64,000 nt of DNA, from positions 620,001 to 684,000 of the forward strand of contig NZ_CANNCF010000001.1 of NCBI RefSeq assembly GCF_947503045.1, read 5' to 3'. Below are positions 33,435 through 42,198 of this stretch, piece by piece. The notes beneath the pieces were generated by a model. The model was not told the origin of the DNA, ran no database searches, and was given only the letters and a program-made list of their open reading frames with translations. Origin of the DNA: an uncultured Tateyamaria sp. (lineage in GTDB: Bacteria > Pseudomonadota > Alphaproteobacteria > Rhodobacterales > Rhodobacteraceae). How positions within the stretch are numbered: the stretch's first letter is position 1; each line of letters starts with the position of its first letter. The position numbers and the translations under genes are program-made.

Positions 33435-34736
33435 ATGGCAGACGTACTCGACGGATTGATTTTCAGCGAATTTCTGGTCGACAATTCGCCATTTGTTGCC
33501 GGCCACGACACGGATGGCGACGGGACGCACAACAAGTCCGACGAGTATATCGAGCTGCAAAACACGACAGGCAGCGCGATTTCGCTGGAAGGGTATCAGG
33601 TCTGGTCGGACAGCGGCGGGCTGCTCTACGAATTCGGCGCAAGCGACACGATTGAACCGGGTCAAACGGCAACGATCGTCGGTGAATACACGGGAACGCC
33701 GCCTGACGGTTTCTATGATGCGGGTCTGAACGAAGGCGACGACTTTCTTCAAGATGGCGAAGGGTCGAGCAACGACACGATTTACCTCGTCAATCCGACG
33801 ACCGGGGACTTCATCGTCTTTTCCTATGGCGATCCGGTTCAGCCCCCGTCGCCGCCATCGGGCTTCACCGGAACCAATCAGATCGGTGGCGGCGAGAGCC
33901 TGAACAGCGACGGCCCAAACGGTGTTGCGTTTACCAGAGATGCCAATGGGGAATGGGCCGAAGGATCGCCCAGTCCGGGCAGTCCGGGCGTCGCATGCTT
34001 TGCGCAAGGCACGTTGATTGCCACGCCAGAGGGGGAACGCCCCGTCGAAAGCCTGAAGCCCGGAGATCATGTGGTGACCCTGGATCGCGGTATCCAGACA
34101 ATCCGCTGGATACGCAACAACACGCATGCCCTGGACGACGCCGCAACAGATGAGAAACCGGTCCTTATCAAGGCAGGCGCCTTGGGTCAGAACCTGCCGA
34201 CGCGGGACCTGATTGTATCGCCACAACACCGCATCCTTGTCGGCGGGGCAGGGCAACTGCAGCATATCTTTGCCCGCGAGGCGTTTGCCCCGGCGAAATC
34301 ACTGACATCGCTTCCCGGAATTCGGCACATGAACGGAAAGCAACACATCACGTGGATTCATTTCGCCTGTGATCAGCACGAGGTGGTCACCGCAAATGGA
34401 TGCCAGACGGAATCACTGCTGTTGGGATCAATCGTTCTTGATGGGATGACGCCCCTTGAGCGGCGGGCGATTTCCGAGGTCTTTGGCGGCGCGACAACGG
34501 CCGATGCCGCGCTTAACGGTCCCCCAGCGCGGGAATGCCTGAAAGTGAGAGCTGTCCAAAGGCGCCTAGCGATTGGCCTCAAGAAAAAGGCGCAACTGGT
34601 CGCGAAGGAGATCCGGAAGTGGGATATGGATCTCGCCCATGAGCGTTTCGAGGCTGAATTGGTGGACGAGACCAATGCAATTGATCAGGTGCACAGAAAG
34701 AGTGAGTCAGGAAACGTGAAGTCGTTGGCGTCCTAG
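33435..34736 (+). CDS. Lamin-tail-like domain plus Hint (hedgehog/intein) domain protein
   Basis: A 433-residue protein of two parts. Residues ~5-135 look like a lamin-tail-type beta domain (LIFSEFLVDNSPF, DEYIELQNTTGSAISLEGYQVWSDSGGLLYEF, IEPGQTATIV). Residues ~185-380 are a Hint_2-type domain that begins at Cys188 in ACFAQGTLIATPEGERPVESLKPGDHVVTLD, and contains SPQHRILV and DQHEVVTANG. The cysteine is the expected nucleophile for self-cleavage. No classical signal peptide is visible, so export, if any, would use another route such as type I secretion. A basic Lys/Arg-rich tail follows the Hint domain. Confidence 0.8.
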   Translation: MADVLDGLIFSEFLVDNSPFVAGHDTDGDGTHNKSDEYIELQNTTGSAISLEGYQVWSDSGGLLYEFGASDTIEPGQTATIVGEYTGTPPDGFYDAGLNEGDDFLQDGEGSSNDTIYLVNPTTGDFIVFSYGDPVQPPSPPSGFTGTNQIGGGESLNSDGPNGVAFTRDANGEWAEGSPSPGSPGVACFAQGTLIATPEGERPVESLKPGDHVVTLDRGIQTIRWIRNNTHALDDAATDEKPVLIKAGALGQNLPTRDLIVSPQHRILVGGAGQLQHIFAREAFAPAKSLTSLPGIRHMNGKQHITWIHFACDQHEVVTANGCQTESLLLGSIVLDGMTPLERRAISEVFGGATTADAALNGPPARECLKVRAVQRRLAIGLKKKAQLVAKEIRKWDMDLAHERFEAELVDETNAIDQVHRKSESGNVKSLAS

Positions 34737-34821
34737 GTCGGGCGCATCGCTGTCGGCGACTGCCATAGCTCAAATTGCCTGAACGCCGCACGGAGACTCG
34801 GAACCAGCGGTGATTGCGCGG

Positions 34822-35148
34822 CTACTCGGGCCACTTCCACGCGATTGCGGCCAGGTAGTTCCCCGTGGCAACGGCATTCACGGTAATGCGCTCTGGTCCA
34901 TAGCCGTCCGCCTTGCGGATTTTGCGATAGCTTCGTCGAAATCTTGCCAATCTGGTCAGCCCCGACAATGTCAGAACCAGAAATTCACCTTCGCCTTTCA
35001 ATGGAACCGAATGAACGTCGTTCCAGCCAGAATTCAGGGCCTGGGCCACCATCGCGTAAGGATCTCTCCGCGTTGGAACTGAATGCTTCAAAACATAGTC
35101 CTCATCTAAATTATCTATCCTTAGGTATGCACGAGATCTCGAACACAC
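34822..35148 (-). CDS. Hypothetical protein, possibly a remnant
   Basis: A frame of 108 residues. The last ~75 residues (from an internal ATG, MVAQALNSGWNDVHSVPL...GLTRLARFRRSYRKIRKADGYGPERITVNAV) look like real protein; the first ~30 use codons unusual for the window (cta, agg, ata, tta). The region is AT-richer than its neighbours. It could be a short real gene starting at the internal ATG or a decayed fragment. I do not recognise a family. Confidence 0.4.
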   Translation of the reverse strand: MCSRSRAYLRIDNLDEDYVLKHSVPTRRDPYAMVAQALNSGWNDVHSVPLKGEGEFLVLTLSGLTRLARFRRSYRKIRKADGYGPERITVNAVATGNYLAAIAWKWPE

Positions 35149-35267
35149 AATATGTCATATGAGCGCATAGAGTATTTCGGGTTTATGGATCGGTTTTGTT
35201 GCTCACGGTCCATACTGGGCGAAGCGCGTTGGTTGATCGGGCAGACCTTGTGTAGAGCACTCACATG

Positions 35268-36140
35268 TCACGCCCTTACCTCGGCCGCGTTGATCCGCAA
35301 CCAATCCAAAAAAGCCTGGCAGACGGGGGTCGGATTGTCCGCAAGCGCGAAGTAGCATCCGCGTTCCGGCGTGTCCCAAATGGCCACAAGGTCACCCCGT
35401 TCCAAATCATCTGCAACCCAATCACAAACCGTGTAGGCCACCGCCTCGCCGCGTTTGATCGCATCGACGATCAAGTTGCCGGGCATTTCAGAGATCTGGG
35501 AGGGCACACATTCCTCGATGCCTTGCCGAACGAACCGATCGTACACCACGGTGACACCCAGTTCCTGCAACCAGGGCAAGGTCTTGAGGTCGTCGCCAGA
35601 CACCGGTTCTGCAGGGCGAAGCGTGGAATGGCACAGGACGTTCAGGGCGACGTCGAGCAAGGGATTGATGCCATGTGGCAGGTCATCTCGCAGGCAGAAC
35701 CGAATGGCCACATCAAAACCGTCATTGTCGATTGCGCGTGTCTCTGCGCTCAGGTCGATTTGCACGCTGATGCCGGTATGCGCCGCCTGAAACGCCGCAA
35801 CGCGCGGGACCAGCCAAAACGCGGCAAAGCTAGATGATGTCGTCACGCGCACACTGGTAGGGTGTTTGTTGGCCGCGACCGCCTCGATACCGCGCTGCAA
35901 CTCGTCAAAACCGCGTTGCAGGTATTGGGCCAGAATCTGGCCATCATCTGTAAGCAACACCCCACGCCCATGCCGTTTCAACAGCTTTTTGCCCAGGTGC
36001 TTCTCGAGCGCGCGGACCTGCTGGGTGACCGCGGGTTGGGTCACGTTCAAAGCGTGGGCCGCGGCCGACAGACTGCCATGTTCGACTACGAGCGCAAAGG
36101 CGCGAAGCGCTTTCAATGAGGGGAGGTCAGGTCGACTCAT
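35268..36140 (-). CDS. LysR-family transcriptional regulator
   Basis: A 290-residue LysR-type regulator. The N-terminal HTH (LPSLKALRAFALVVEHGSLSAAAHALNVTQPAVTQQVRALEKHLGKKLLKR) is typical, followed by a substrate-binding domain (VRVTTSSSFAAFWLVPRVAAFQAAHTGISVQIDLSAETRAI). The HTH and RFCLRDDLPHG segments recall GcvA-type members. It is transcribed divergently from the flavoprotein/methyltransferase pair, with 150 bp between starts, so it most likely controls them in response to a methylated amine or related compound. The ligand cannot be told from sequence. Confidence 0.88.
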   Translation of the reverse strand: MSRPDLPSLKALRAFALVVEHGSLSAAAHALNVTQPAVTQQVRALEKHLGKKLLKRHGRGVLLTDDGQILAQYLQRGFDELQRGIEAVAANKHPTSVRVTTSSSFAAFWLVPRVAAFQAAHTGISVQIDLSAETRAIDNDGFDVAIRFCLRDDLPHGINPLLDVALNVLCHSTLRPAEPVSGDDLKTLPWLQELGVTVVYDRFVRQGIEECVPSQISEMPGNLIVDAIKRGEAVAYTVCDWVADDLERGDLVAIWDTPERGCYFALADNPTPVCQAFLDWLRINAAEVRA

Positions 36141-36290
36141 AACATCACCTTATAGGTCGGAAAGATTATTTGTCTTGCTTCAATGGAGCAAAAACATCTC
36201 TTCTCTCAAGCAATCGAAAGGCCGATTTGGCGGCGCAGAGGCCCAGTGGTTTCTGTCCGAACAAAAACCGCGCCTGTGTCGGAGGTTGAG

Positions 36291-38333
36291 ATGAACAACG
36301 ATCCCCTGCTGCAACCCTATCAACTCAAGCACCTCACGCTGCGCAATCGGATCATGACCACCAGCCATGAACCCGCCTATCCCGACGACGGCATGCCCAA
36401 GGAACGCTATCGCGCCTATCATGCAGAACGGGCCAAGGCCGGCGTGGCGCTGGCGATGACGGCCGGATCAGCCTGTGTGTCGCGGGACAGCCCACCGTCC
36501 TTCAACAACGTTTTGGCCTACAAGGACGAGGTGGTGCCGTGGATCAAGGGCCTGACGGACGAGTTGCACGACCATGGCTGCGCTGTGATGATCCAGTTGA
36601 CCCATCTGGGCCGTCGCACAGGCTGGAGCAAGGGCAACTGGCTGCCATCCGTCGCACCCACCCATCACCATGAGGCAGCGCACAGGTACAATCCCAAACT
36701 GCTGGAAGACTGGGATATCGCCCGCATCATTCAGGATTACATCGACGCCGCTGAACGGATGAAAGCTGGCGGCATGGATGGGCTGGAAATTGAATGCTAC
36801 GGCCATCTGGCAGATCAGTTCTGGTCCCCGCTCACGAATGAGCTTGAGGGGCCTTATGGTCCGCAGTCGTTGGAGAGTCGCACGCGGTTTGTGCGCAAGG
36901 TGCTGGCTGGCATGCGCGCGGTCGTGGGAGACGATTTTCTGCTCGGCGTGCGCTTCACGGCGGACGAGGCAACACCGGGGGGGGTGACCGACGACGAAGG
37001 GATCCACATCGCGCAAATGCTCAAATCCGAAGGGCTGGTCGATTTCCTCAACGTCATCCGCGGGCGTATCCACAGCGATCCGGACTTGTCCAAAGTCATC
37101 CCTTTGCAAGGCTCACCATCTGCGCCTCATCTGGATTTTGCCGGGCGCATCAAAGCCGAGATCGGCCTGCCGACCTTCCATGCCGCGCGCATTCCTGATG
37201 TTGCCACCGCCCGCCACGCTGTTGCGGCGGGCCATCTGGACATGGTCGGGATGACCCGCGCCCATATGGCCGACCCGCATCTGGTGCAAAAGATTGTGGA
37301 AGAACGTGAGGACGACATCCGGCCCTGTGTCGGCGCCACGTACTGCCTTGATCGGATTTATCAGGGCGGAGAAGCCTTGTGCATCCACAACCCAGCGACG
37401 GGCCGCGAATTGACGATGCCCCATGTGATCCAAACCGCGCCAAAACCCCGCAAGGTCGTCGTGACTGGTGCGGGGCCCGGTGGATTGGAAGCAGCCCGGG
37501 TCGCTGCAATGCGTGGCCACGATGTGACTGTCTTTGAGGCAGCAGATCAGCCCGGCGGGCAAGTGCGCCTGACCGCACAATCGCCACGTCGCCGCGAAAT
37601 GATCGGCATCATCGATTGGCGTATGGCGCAATGTGCGGCCCGGGACGTGCAGTTTCAATTCAACACGTGGGCCGAGGCTACGGATATCACGGCACTCAAC
37701 CCTGATCTGGTGATTGTCGCCACGGGCGGGATACCGCAGATGCGCCTTTACGAGCAGATGGAGGACTTGCCCCACGTCATCAGCGCTTGGGACATCCTGT
37801 CGGGTGATGTGACCGCGAGCGGAGACGTTCTGGTGTTTGACGAGGCCGGAGATCACGCCGGATTGCAAGCCGCAGAGATCGCCGCCGACACTGCAACGGT
37901 CGAGGTCATGACCCCAGACCGCACCTTTGCCCCGGAAGTCATGGGGCTGAATCTGGTGCCCTACGTCACCACCCTGCAGGACAAAGACGTCAAGATGACC
38001 GTCGCGAGGCGATTGCTGGGGGTGCGCAAGGAGGGCAACCGGCTGCTGGCCGAGATCGGCTCGGATTACAGTGGAAAGCGTCGCGACAAGAGCTTTGACC
38101 AGATCGTGGTGAACTACGGCACATTGCCCAACGCGGACCTCTACTTTGATCTCAAACCGCTCTCACGCAACCTTGGTGAGGTCGATCATGACGCTCTGAT
38201 CGAGGGGCGTGCGCAGGCATTGACGCCGAACCCTGACGGCACTTTCCAGCTGTTCCGCATCGGCGATGCGGTTGCCGCCCGCAACACCCACGCTTCGATC
38301 TATGATGCGCTGCGGCTGATGAAGGATCTTTGA
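36291..38333 (+). CDS. FMN/FAD oxidoreductase similar to dimethylglycine/N-methylproline demethylases
   Basis: A 680-residue flavoprotein of the Old Yellow Enzyme/trimethylamine dehydrogenase group. Residues ~1-340 form the FMN barrel (LTLRNRIMTTSHEPAYPDDGMP, QLTHLGRRTGW). Residues ~375-680 form a nucleotide-binding half (KVVVTGAGPGGLEAARVAAMRGHDVTVFEAADQPGGQVRLTAQ). The iron-sulfur region is degenerate: Cys346, Ala349, Cys352 and Cys364 replace the four-cysteine CxxCxxC...C of trimethylamine dehydrogenase. That pattern, and the MttB-family gene 1 bp downstream, fit DgcA/StcD-type demethylases of glycine- or proline-betaine breakdown. ATG 36291 follows GGAGG. Confidence 0.8.
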   Translation: MNNDPLLQPYQLKHLTLRNRIMTTSHEPAYPDDGMPKERYRAYHAERAKAGVALAMTAGSACVSRDSPPSFNNVLAYKDEVVPWIKGLTDELHDHGCAVMIQLTHLGRRTGWSKGNWLPSVAPTHHHEAAHRYNPKLLEDWDIARIIQDYIDAAERMKAGGMDGLEIECYGHLADQFWSPLTNELEGPYGPQSLESRTRFVRKVLAGMRAVVGDDFLLGVRFTADEATPGGVTDDEGIHIAQMLKSEGLVDFLNVIRGRIHSDPDLSKVIPLQGSPSAPHLDFAGRIKAEIGLPTFHAARIPDVATARHAVAAGHLDMVGMTRAHMADPHLVQKIVEEREDDIRPCVGATYCLDRIYQGGEALCIHNPATGRELTMPHVIQTAPKPRKVVVTGAGPGGLEAARVAAMRGHDVTVFEAADQPGGQVRLTAQSPRRREMIGIIDWRMAQCAARDVQFQFNTWAEATDITALNPDLVIVATGGIPQMRLYEQMEDLPHVISAWDILSGDVTASGDVLVFDEAGDHAGLQAAEIAADTATVEVMTPDRTFAPEVMGLNLVPYVTTLQDKDVKMTVARRLLGVRKEGNRLLAEIGSDYSGKRRDKSFDQIVVNYGTLPNADLYFDLKPLSRNLGEVDHDALIEGRAQALTPNPDGTFQLFRIGDAVAARNTHASIYDALRLMKDL

Positions 38334-38334
38334 C

Positions 38335-39867
38335 ATGACAACGGCGTCGCCTGCAAAACGCCGGGGCCGCAGTGCCCGCAAAGCGTTACGCGAGGCCGAA
38401 GTCACGCCGCGCCTGTCGACCATCCGCTACGGCGTAAAGCCCGTCGAAGTGGTCAGCACCGATGAATTGGAACGCATCCACGAGGCATCCATGCGCATCC
38501 TCAAGAACATCGGGATCGTGTTTCGCGATGACACCGCCCTCAGGCAATGGGCCGAGGCGGGCGCGGATGTGCAGGGCGACCGCGTGCGCCTTGAGGCGGA
38601 GATGATCGAAGCGCTGGTGGCCAAGGCACCCGAGCGTTTTGAAATGACCGGGCGCGGTGTGGACACACGGTTCGAACTTGGCCTTGGCAACGCCGTGTTT
38701 GCGCCGATGCACGGCGCGCCCAACATCCGCGATCTGGACGGCACCCGACGGTTTTCGACTATCGAAGACCTCAAGCGCATCAACAAGATTGTGCAGATGT
38801 CGCCGGGGTTTCACATGTCCACCGGATTTTCCTGCGAGCCGACGGACATCCCGGTGCCGTGGCGGCATTTGCACATCAACCTGTCGAGCTTTATCGAGAC
38901 CGATCTTGCCACATTCGGTATGGGCAATGGGCTAGGCAACGCACAGGATTCCGTGGCCATGGCCAAGATCGTCTATGGCGAAACCTTCCTTGAGAACAAC
39001 GTGGTGATGCTGACCCATGCATCGGGCAATTCACCGCTGGTGTGGGACGAAACCATGCTCGACGGGTTGAGGGTGTTCATCGAGGCGGGACAAGGTGCGT
39101 TGATCTCGCCTTTTGTTCTGGGTGCCGCCAATACGCCAGCGGATGTCGTTGCCACTGTCGCGCAACTTAACGCCGAGGCGTTGGCCTGCATCGCCTATGC
39201 GCAATTGGTCAAACCCGGCGCGCCCGTGATCTACGGCCAGTTCTCGGTCGCCGTTTCGATGAAAACCGGTGCGCCCATGTCGGGCATGCCGGAGGTCAGC
39301 CTGATCAACGGGATCATCGGCCAGCTTGCGCGGCGCTACGGCGTGCCATGGCGCACGACCGCGTCACAATCGGCGGGTAAAAGCTTCGACGCCCAATCCG
39401 GGTACGAATCCGCGACCTCCTACATGGCCGGGGTGACCGCCAACGCGAGCCTCATGCTCCACGCGGGCGGCTGGGACGAGGCGGGGATGGTCCATTGCCT
39501 GCGCAAACTCGTCGTGGACGCCGAACAAAACCTGATGATGGCAAGATATGCCCAAGGCGTCAGCTTTGATCTGTTGGAAGAAGCGATGGATGCCATCGGC
39601 CGCGTCGGCCCCGGCGGGCATTTCCTCGGGGACAGCTTCACGCTTGCACATTTCAAGGACGCATTCTTTTCGCCGACACTGCTGGACTACGAGGCGTGGG
39701 AACATTGGGAGCAGAACGGCAGCCGATCCATGCCTGAGCGCGCGACGGAGCAAGCTGAGGCCCTGCTTGCCAGCTACGAACCGCCGCCAATCGACCCCGC
39801 AATTTCAGAAGAGCTGCATGCGTTCGTGGATCGTAGGCAGACCGAGATCAGCCCCGAGATCAGATAA
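38335..39867 (+). CDS. MttB-family methyltransferase (non-pyrrolysine)
   Basis: A 510-residue member of the trimethylamine methyltransferase (MttB) family, which includes glycine-betaine methyltransferase MtgB. Typical blocks include ERIHEASMRILKNIGIVFRDDTALRQWAEAGADV, LGNAVFAPMHGAPNIRDLDGTRRFSTIEDLKRINKIVQMSPG, and PVIYGQFSVAVSMKTGAPMSGMPEVSLINGIIGQLARRYGVPWRTTASQSAGKSFDAQSGYES. There is no in-frame TAG, so it is not the pyrrolysine type. Such enzymes normally pass the methyl group to a corrinoid protein, but none is encoded beside it. It follows the flavoprotein gene by 1 bp and may act on the same quaternary amine. Confidence 0.82.
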   Translation: MTTASPAKRRGRSARKALREAEVTPRLSTIRYGVKPVEVVSTDELERIHEASMRILKNIGIVFRDDTALRQWAEAGADVQGDRVRLEAEMIEALVAKAPERFEMTGRGVDTRFELGLGNAVFAPMHGAPNIRDLDGTRRFSTIEDLKRINKIVQMSPGFHMSTGFSCEPTDIPVPWRHLHINLSSFIETDLATFGMGNGLGNAQDSVAMAKIVYGETFLENNVVMLTHASGNSPLVWDETMLDGLRVFIEAGQGALISPFVLGAANTPADVVATVAQLNAEALACIAYAQLVKPGAPVIYGQFSVAVSMKTGAPMSGMPEVSLINGIIGQLARRYGVPWRTTASQSAGKSFDAQSGYESATSYMAGVTANASLMLHAGGWDEAGMVHCLRKLVVDAEQNLMMARYAQGVSFDLLEEAMDAIGRVGPGGHFLGDSFTLAHFKDAFFSPTLLDYEAWEHWEQNGSRSMPERATEQAEALLASYEPPPIDPAISEELHAFVDRRQTEISPEIR

Positions 39868-40014
39868 CCAAACTGAAAAATCTCGGTTGCCCAATACGTG
39901 CGGATGACAGGCGTTTCACGAACAGCCCGCAGGCCCGGTATCGAGATATTCGGTTGAGTGTCAGCCATTTGACACTATCAAAGACCGGGCTGCCACAGAC
40001 AGGACTGCACGCGT

Positions 40015-41319
40015 TTGATTACCGACCACATCCGCATTGGCCATGCGCCCGGTGATGAGCTGAGCATTAAACGGCTCAAGTCGATGTCCGTGATAATCCT
40101 GTTTGTGATCATGTGCATGACCGTCGGCTTTTTCTTTGAGCCGGTACGGTCCGTCTTGTTTCGCACAATCGATGTCGCGGTTCTGATCATATTGCTGACC
40201 ACTTTGGTGGTGCTGCACGTCACCCGCCGGGTCGAGGCTGCGTTCTACTTTTTTGCACCGGCCTTCCTGATCGCCCAGCTGATTTTCCTGATGCTCAATG
40301 GCAACCGCGAGGGCGATGTGTTGGCGTTTCTCGTCATTCCCTCGGCTGCCGTCGTCATCGTCGGGCCCGCAAAATCCCGACCATGGTTTGCGGCCTGTTT
40401 CCTTGTGATGCTCTTGCTGCCGCTTCTGGATGGTTTCCTGCCCGAGATTTCGCTGGCGCTGAACCAGACATCCCTGAACCCGACGGGGTCCGTGTTTCAG
40501 TCACCTCTGAAACAACCTTTGGAGGTCGGCGAGGGGCTGGCGATGACCATTGGCGTGTTTTTCATCTATTTTCTGGTGTTCTCCGGGTATCGACAGCTTG
40601 AGTCAGCCAAGGAGGTGATCGTCGATCAAAAGGCGCAGATCGAGCGTGAATTCGAGCGCTCCGAGCGGCTGCTGGACAATATCCTGCCCGCCCCGATCGC
40701 GGAGCGGCTCAAGCAAGAGCCGGACAAGATCATTGCCGATGACCTGTTGCAGGTGACGATCCTGTTTGCGGATATTGTGGATTTCACTCCGAAGGCCACG
40801 CGGATGTCTGCGACGGAACTTGTGTCTTTCCTGAACCATGTGTTCTCCAAATTTGACGAGCTCGCCGAAAGGCACGGTCTGGAGAAGATCAAGACCATTG
40901 GCGACGCGTATATGGTGGCGGGCGGCATGCCTGAACCCCGGCCAGATCACGCTGTGGCGGTCGCCGATATGGCGCTGGAAATGCTTGTGATCGCCAGAAC
41001 ACTCGAACGCGAAATCGGCGACACCGTGGCACTGCGAATCGGCATTCACACAGGCCCGGCGGTCGCCGGCGTGATCGGGACCCGCAAGTTTTTCTATGAT
41101 GTATGGGGCGATACCGTGAACACCGCGTCACGCTTGGAATCCCATGGGGCCCCGGGACGCATTCAGGTCACCCAGGAAACCTATGAGGCCTTGTCTGACC
41201 AGTTCGACTTCGAACAGCGCGGCTTTATCGACATCAAGGGAAAGGGCAAGACCATGGCCTATTATCTGACGGGGCGTTCAGGTCAGCCAGCAGCGCCCAA
41301 CGCTGAACAGAGCAGTTGA
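40015..41319 (+). CDS. Membrane-bound class III adenylate cyclase-type protein
   Basis: A 434-residue protein with about six N-terminal helices (~25-190: MSVIILFVIMCMTVGFFFEP onward) and a class III cyclase domain (~240-410). Metal-binding aspartates are Asp253 (FADIVDFT) and Asp297 (TIGDAYM), 44 residues apart as in canonical cyclases. Lys293 (KIKTIG) and the aspartate of FYDVWGDTVN fit adenine selection, and NTASR supplies the transition-state residues. A linker (LLDNILPAPIAERLK) joins the helices to the catalytic domain. The start is TTG 40015 with AGGA upstream, or possibly ATG 40084. It probably makes cAMP in response to a membrane signal. Confidence 0.85.
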   Translation: MITDHIRIGHAPGDELSIKRLKSMSVIILFVIMCMTVGFFFEPVRSVLFRTIDVAVLIILLTTLVVLHVTRRVEAAFYFFAPAFLIAQLIFLMLNGNREGDVLAFLVIPSAAVVIVGPAKSRPWFAACFLVMLLLPLLDGFLPEISLALNQTSLNPTGSVFQSPLKQPLEVGEGLAMTIGVFFIYFLVFSGYRQLESAKEVIVDQKAQIEREFERSERLLDNILPAPIAERLKQEPDKIIADDLLQVTILFADIVDFTPKATRMSATELVSFLNHVFSKFDELAERHGLEKIKTIGDAYMVAGGMPEPRPDHAVAVADMALEMLVIARTLEREIGDTVALRIGIHTGPAVAGVIGTRKFFYDVWGDTVNTASRLESHGAPGRIQVTQETYEALSDQFDFEQRGFIDIKGKGKTMAYYLTGRSGQPAAPNAEQSS

Positions 41320-41409
41320 CCAATCCAACCCATTGGTGATGGTGATGTCCGGGGCAACTGACGTCCGGTCCGCTCTGCACGGGAAACCGCATCTGATCAG
41401 GGGACACCA

Positions 41410-42198
41410 ATGACCGACCGAGCCGCCCAAATTGTCGACATCTGCCGAGAAGCGGGGCAACTGGCCCTTCAGTATTTCAAGGATCAGGAGGCGCTGATCA
41501 TTGATCACAAAGGGCATCAGGATTTCGTTTCGCAAGCCGACAAGAACGTCGAGTTGCTGACGCGCGAGTTGCTGCACAAAGCCTTTCCGGACGACGCAAT
41601 TGTCGGTGAAGAGCACGCGCCAAGCCCTGGCAGTTCCGGATTTACCTGGGTGATCGATCCGATTGACGGCACGACGAACTTTATCAACGGCATTCCGGCG
41701 TGGACGGTGGTGATTGCCGGGGTTCAGGACGGACAAACGCACATCGGCGTGATCCACGATCCCTGCAACGCCGAGACCTATGTGGCGGTGCGTGGCGGTG
41801 GTGCGTTTTTGAACGACGCACCCCTGACGCTGGACGATGCGCGCGCGCTGCACGAGGGCACGGTCGGGATCGGCTATTCGAACCGCGTTGACGATCAGGG
41901 GATCGTGCGGCTTGTCACAGCGCTCGTCGCGGAACGTGCGATGTTCTATCGCAACGCATCAGGCGCGCTGTCGCTGGCTTACGTCGCGGCGGGGCGCTTG
42001 CTGGGCTATTGCGAGGAACACATGAACGCGTGGGATTGTCTGGCCGGGCAACTCATCGTCGCCGAGGCGGGGGGGCGCGTTGAGGCGCAGGATGCGGACG
42101 TCATGATCCGTGATGGCGGGCGCGTGGTGGTCGGATCAGCCGTTGTCTTTGACCAGTTGCTGGACATTTCGCGCACCTCTTTCGGTCAAGACTTCTAG
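41410..42198 (+). CDS. Inositol monophosphatase family protein
   Basis: A 262-residue phosphatase of the IMPase/SuhB/CysQ group. The metal-binding motifs are visible: VGEEH (Glu-Glu), WVIDPIDGTTNFINGIPAW (the D-x-I-D-G-T-T site), and MNAWDCLAGQLIVAEAGGRVE (third aspartate). It hydrolyses a small phosphomonoester such as inositol phosphate or 3'-phosphoadenosine 5'-phosphate, or acts as a SuhB-like regulator. It converges with the ABC transporter gene; the two stops overlap by 3 bp (CTAG). Confidence 0.88.
   Translation: MTDRAAQIVDICREAGQLALQYFKDQEALIIDHKGHQDFVSQADKNVELLTRELLHKAFPDDAIVGEEHAPSPGSSGFTWVIDPIDGTTNFINGIPAWTVVIAGVQDGQTHIGVIHDPCNAETYVAVRGGGAFLNDAPLTLDDARALHEGTVGIGYSNRVDDQGIVRLVTALVAERAMFYRNASGALSLAYVAAGRLLGYCEEHMNAWDCLAGQLIVAEAGGRVEAQDADVMIRDGGRVVVGSAVVFDQLLDISRTSFGQDF

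Noticed and set aside
38335-39867. Pyrrolysine-encoding MttB gene
   Set aside because: No in-frame TAG is present; the gene reads through to TAA at its normal length and fits the non-pyrrolysine branch.
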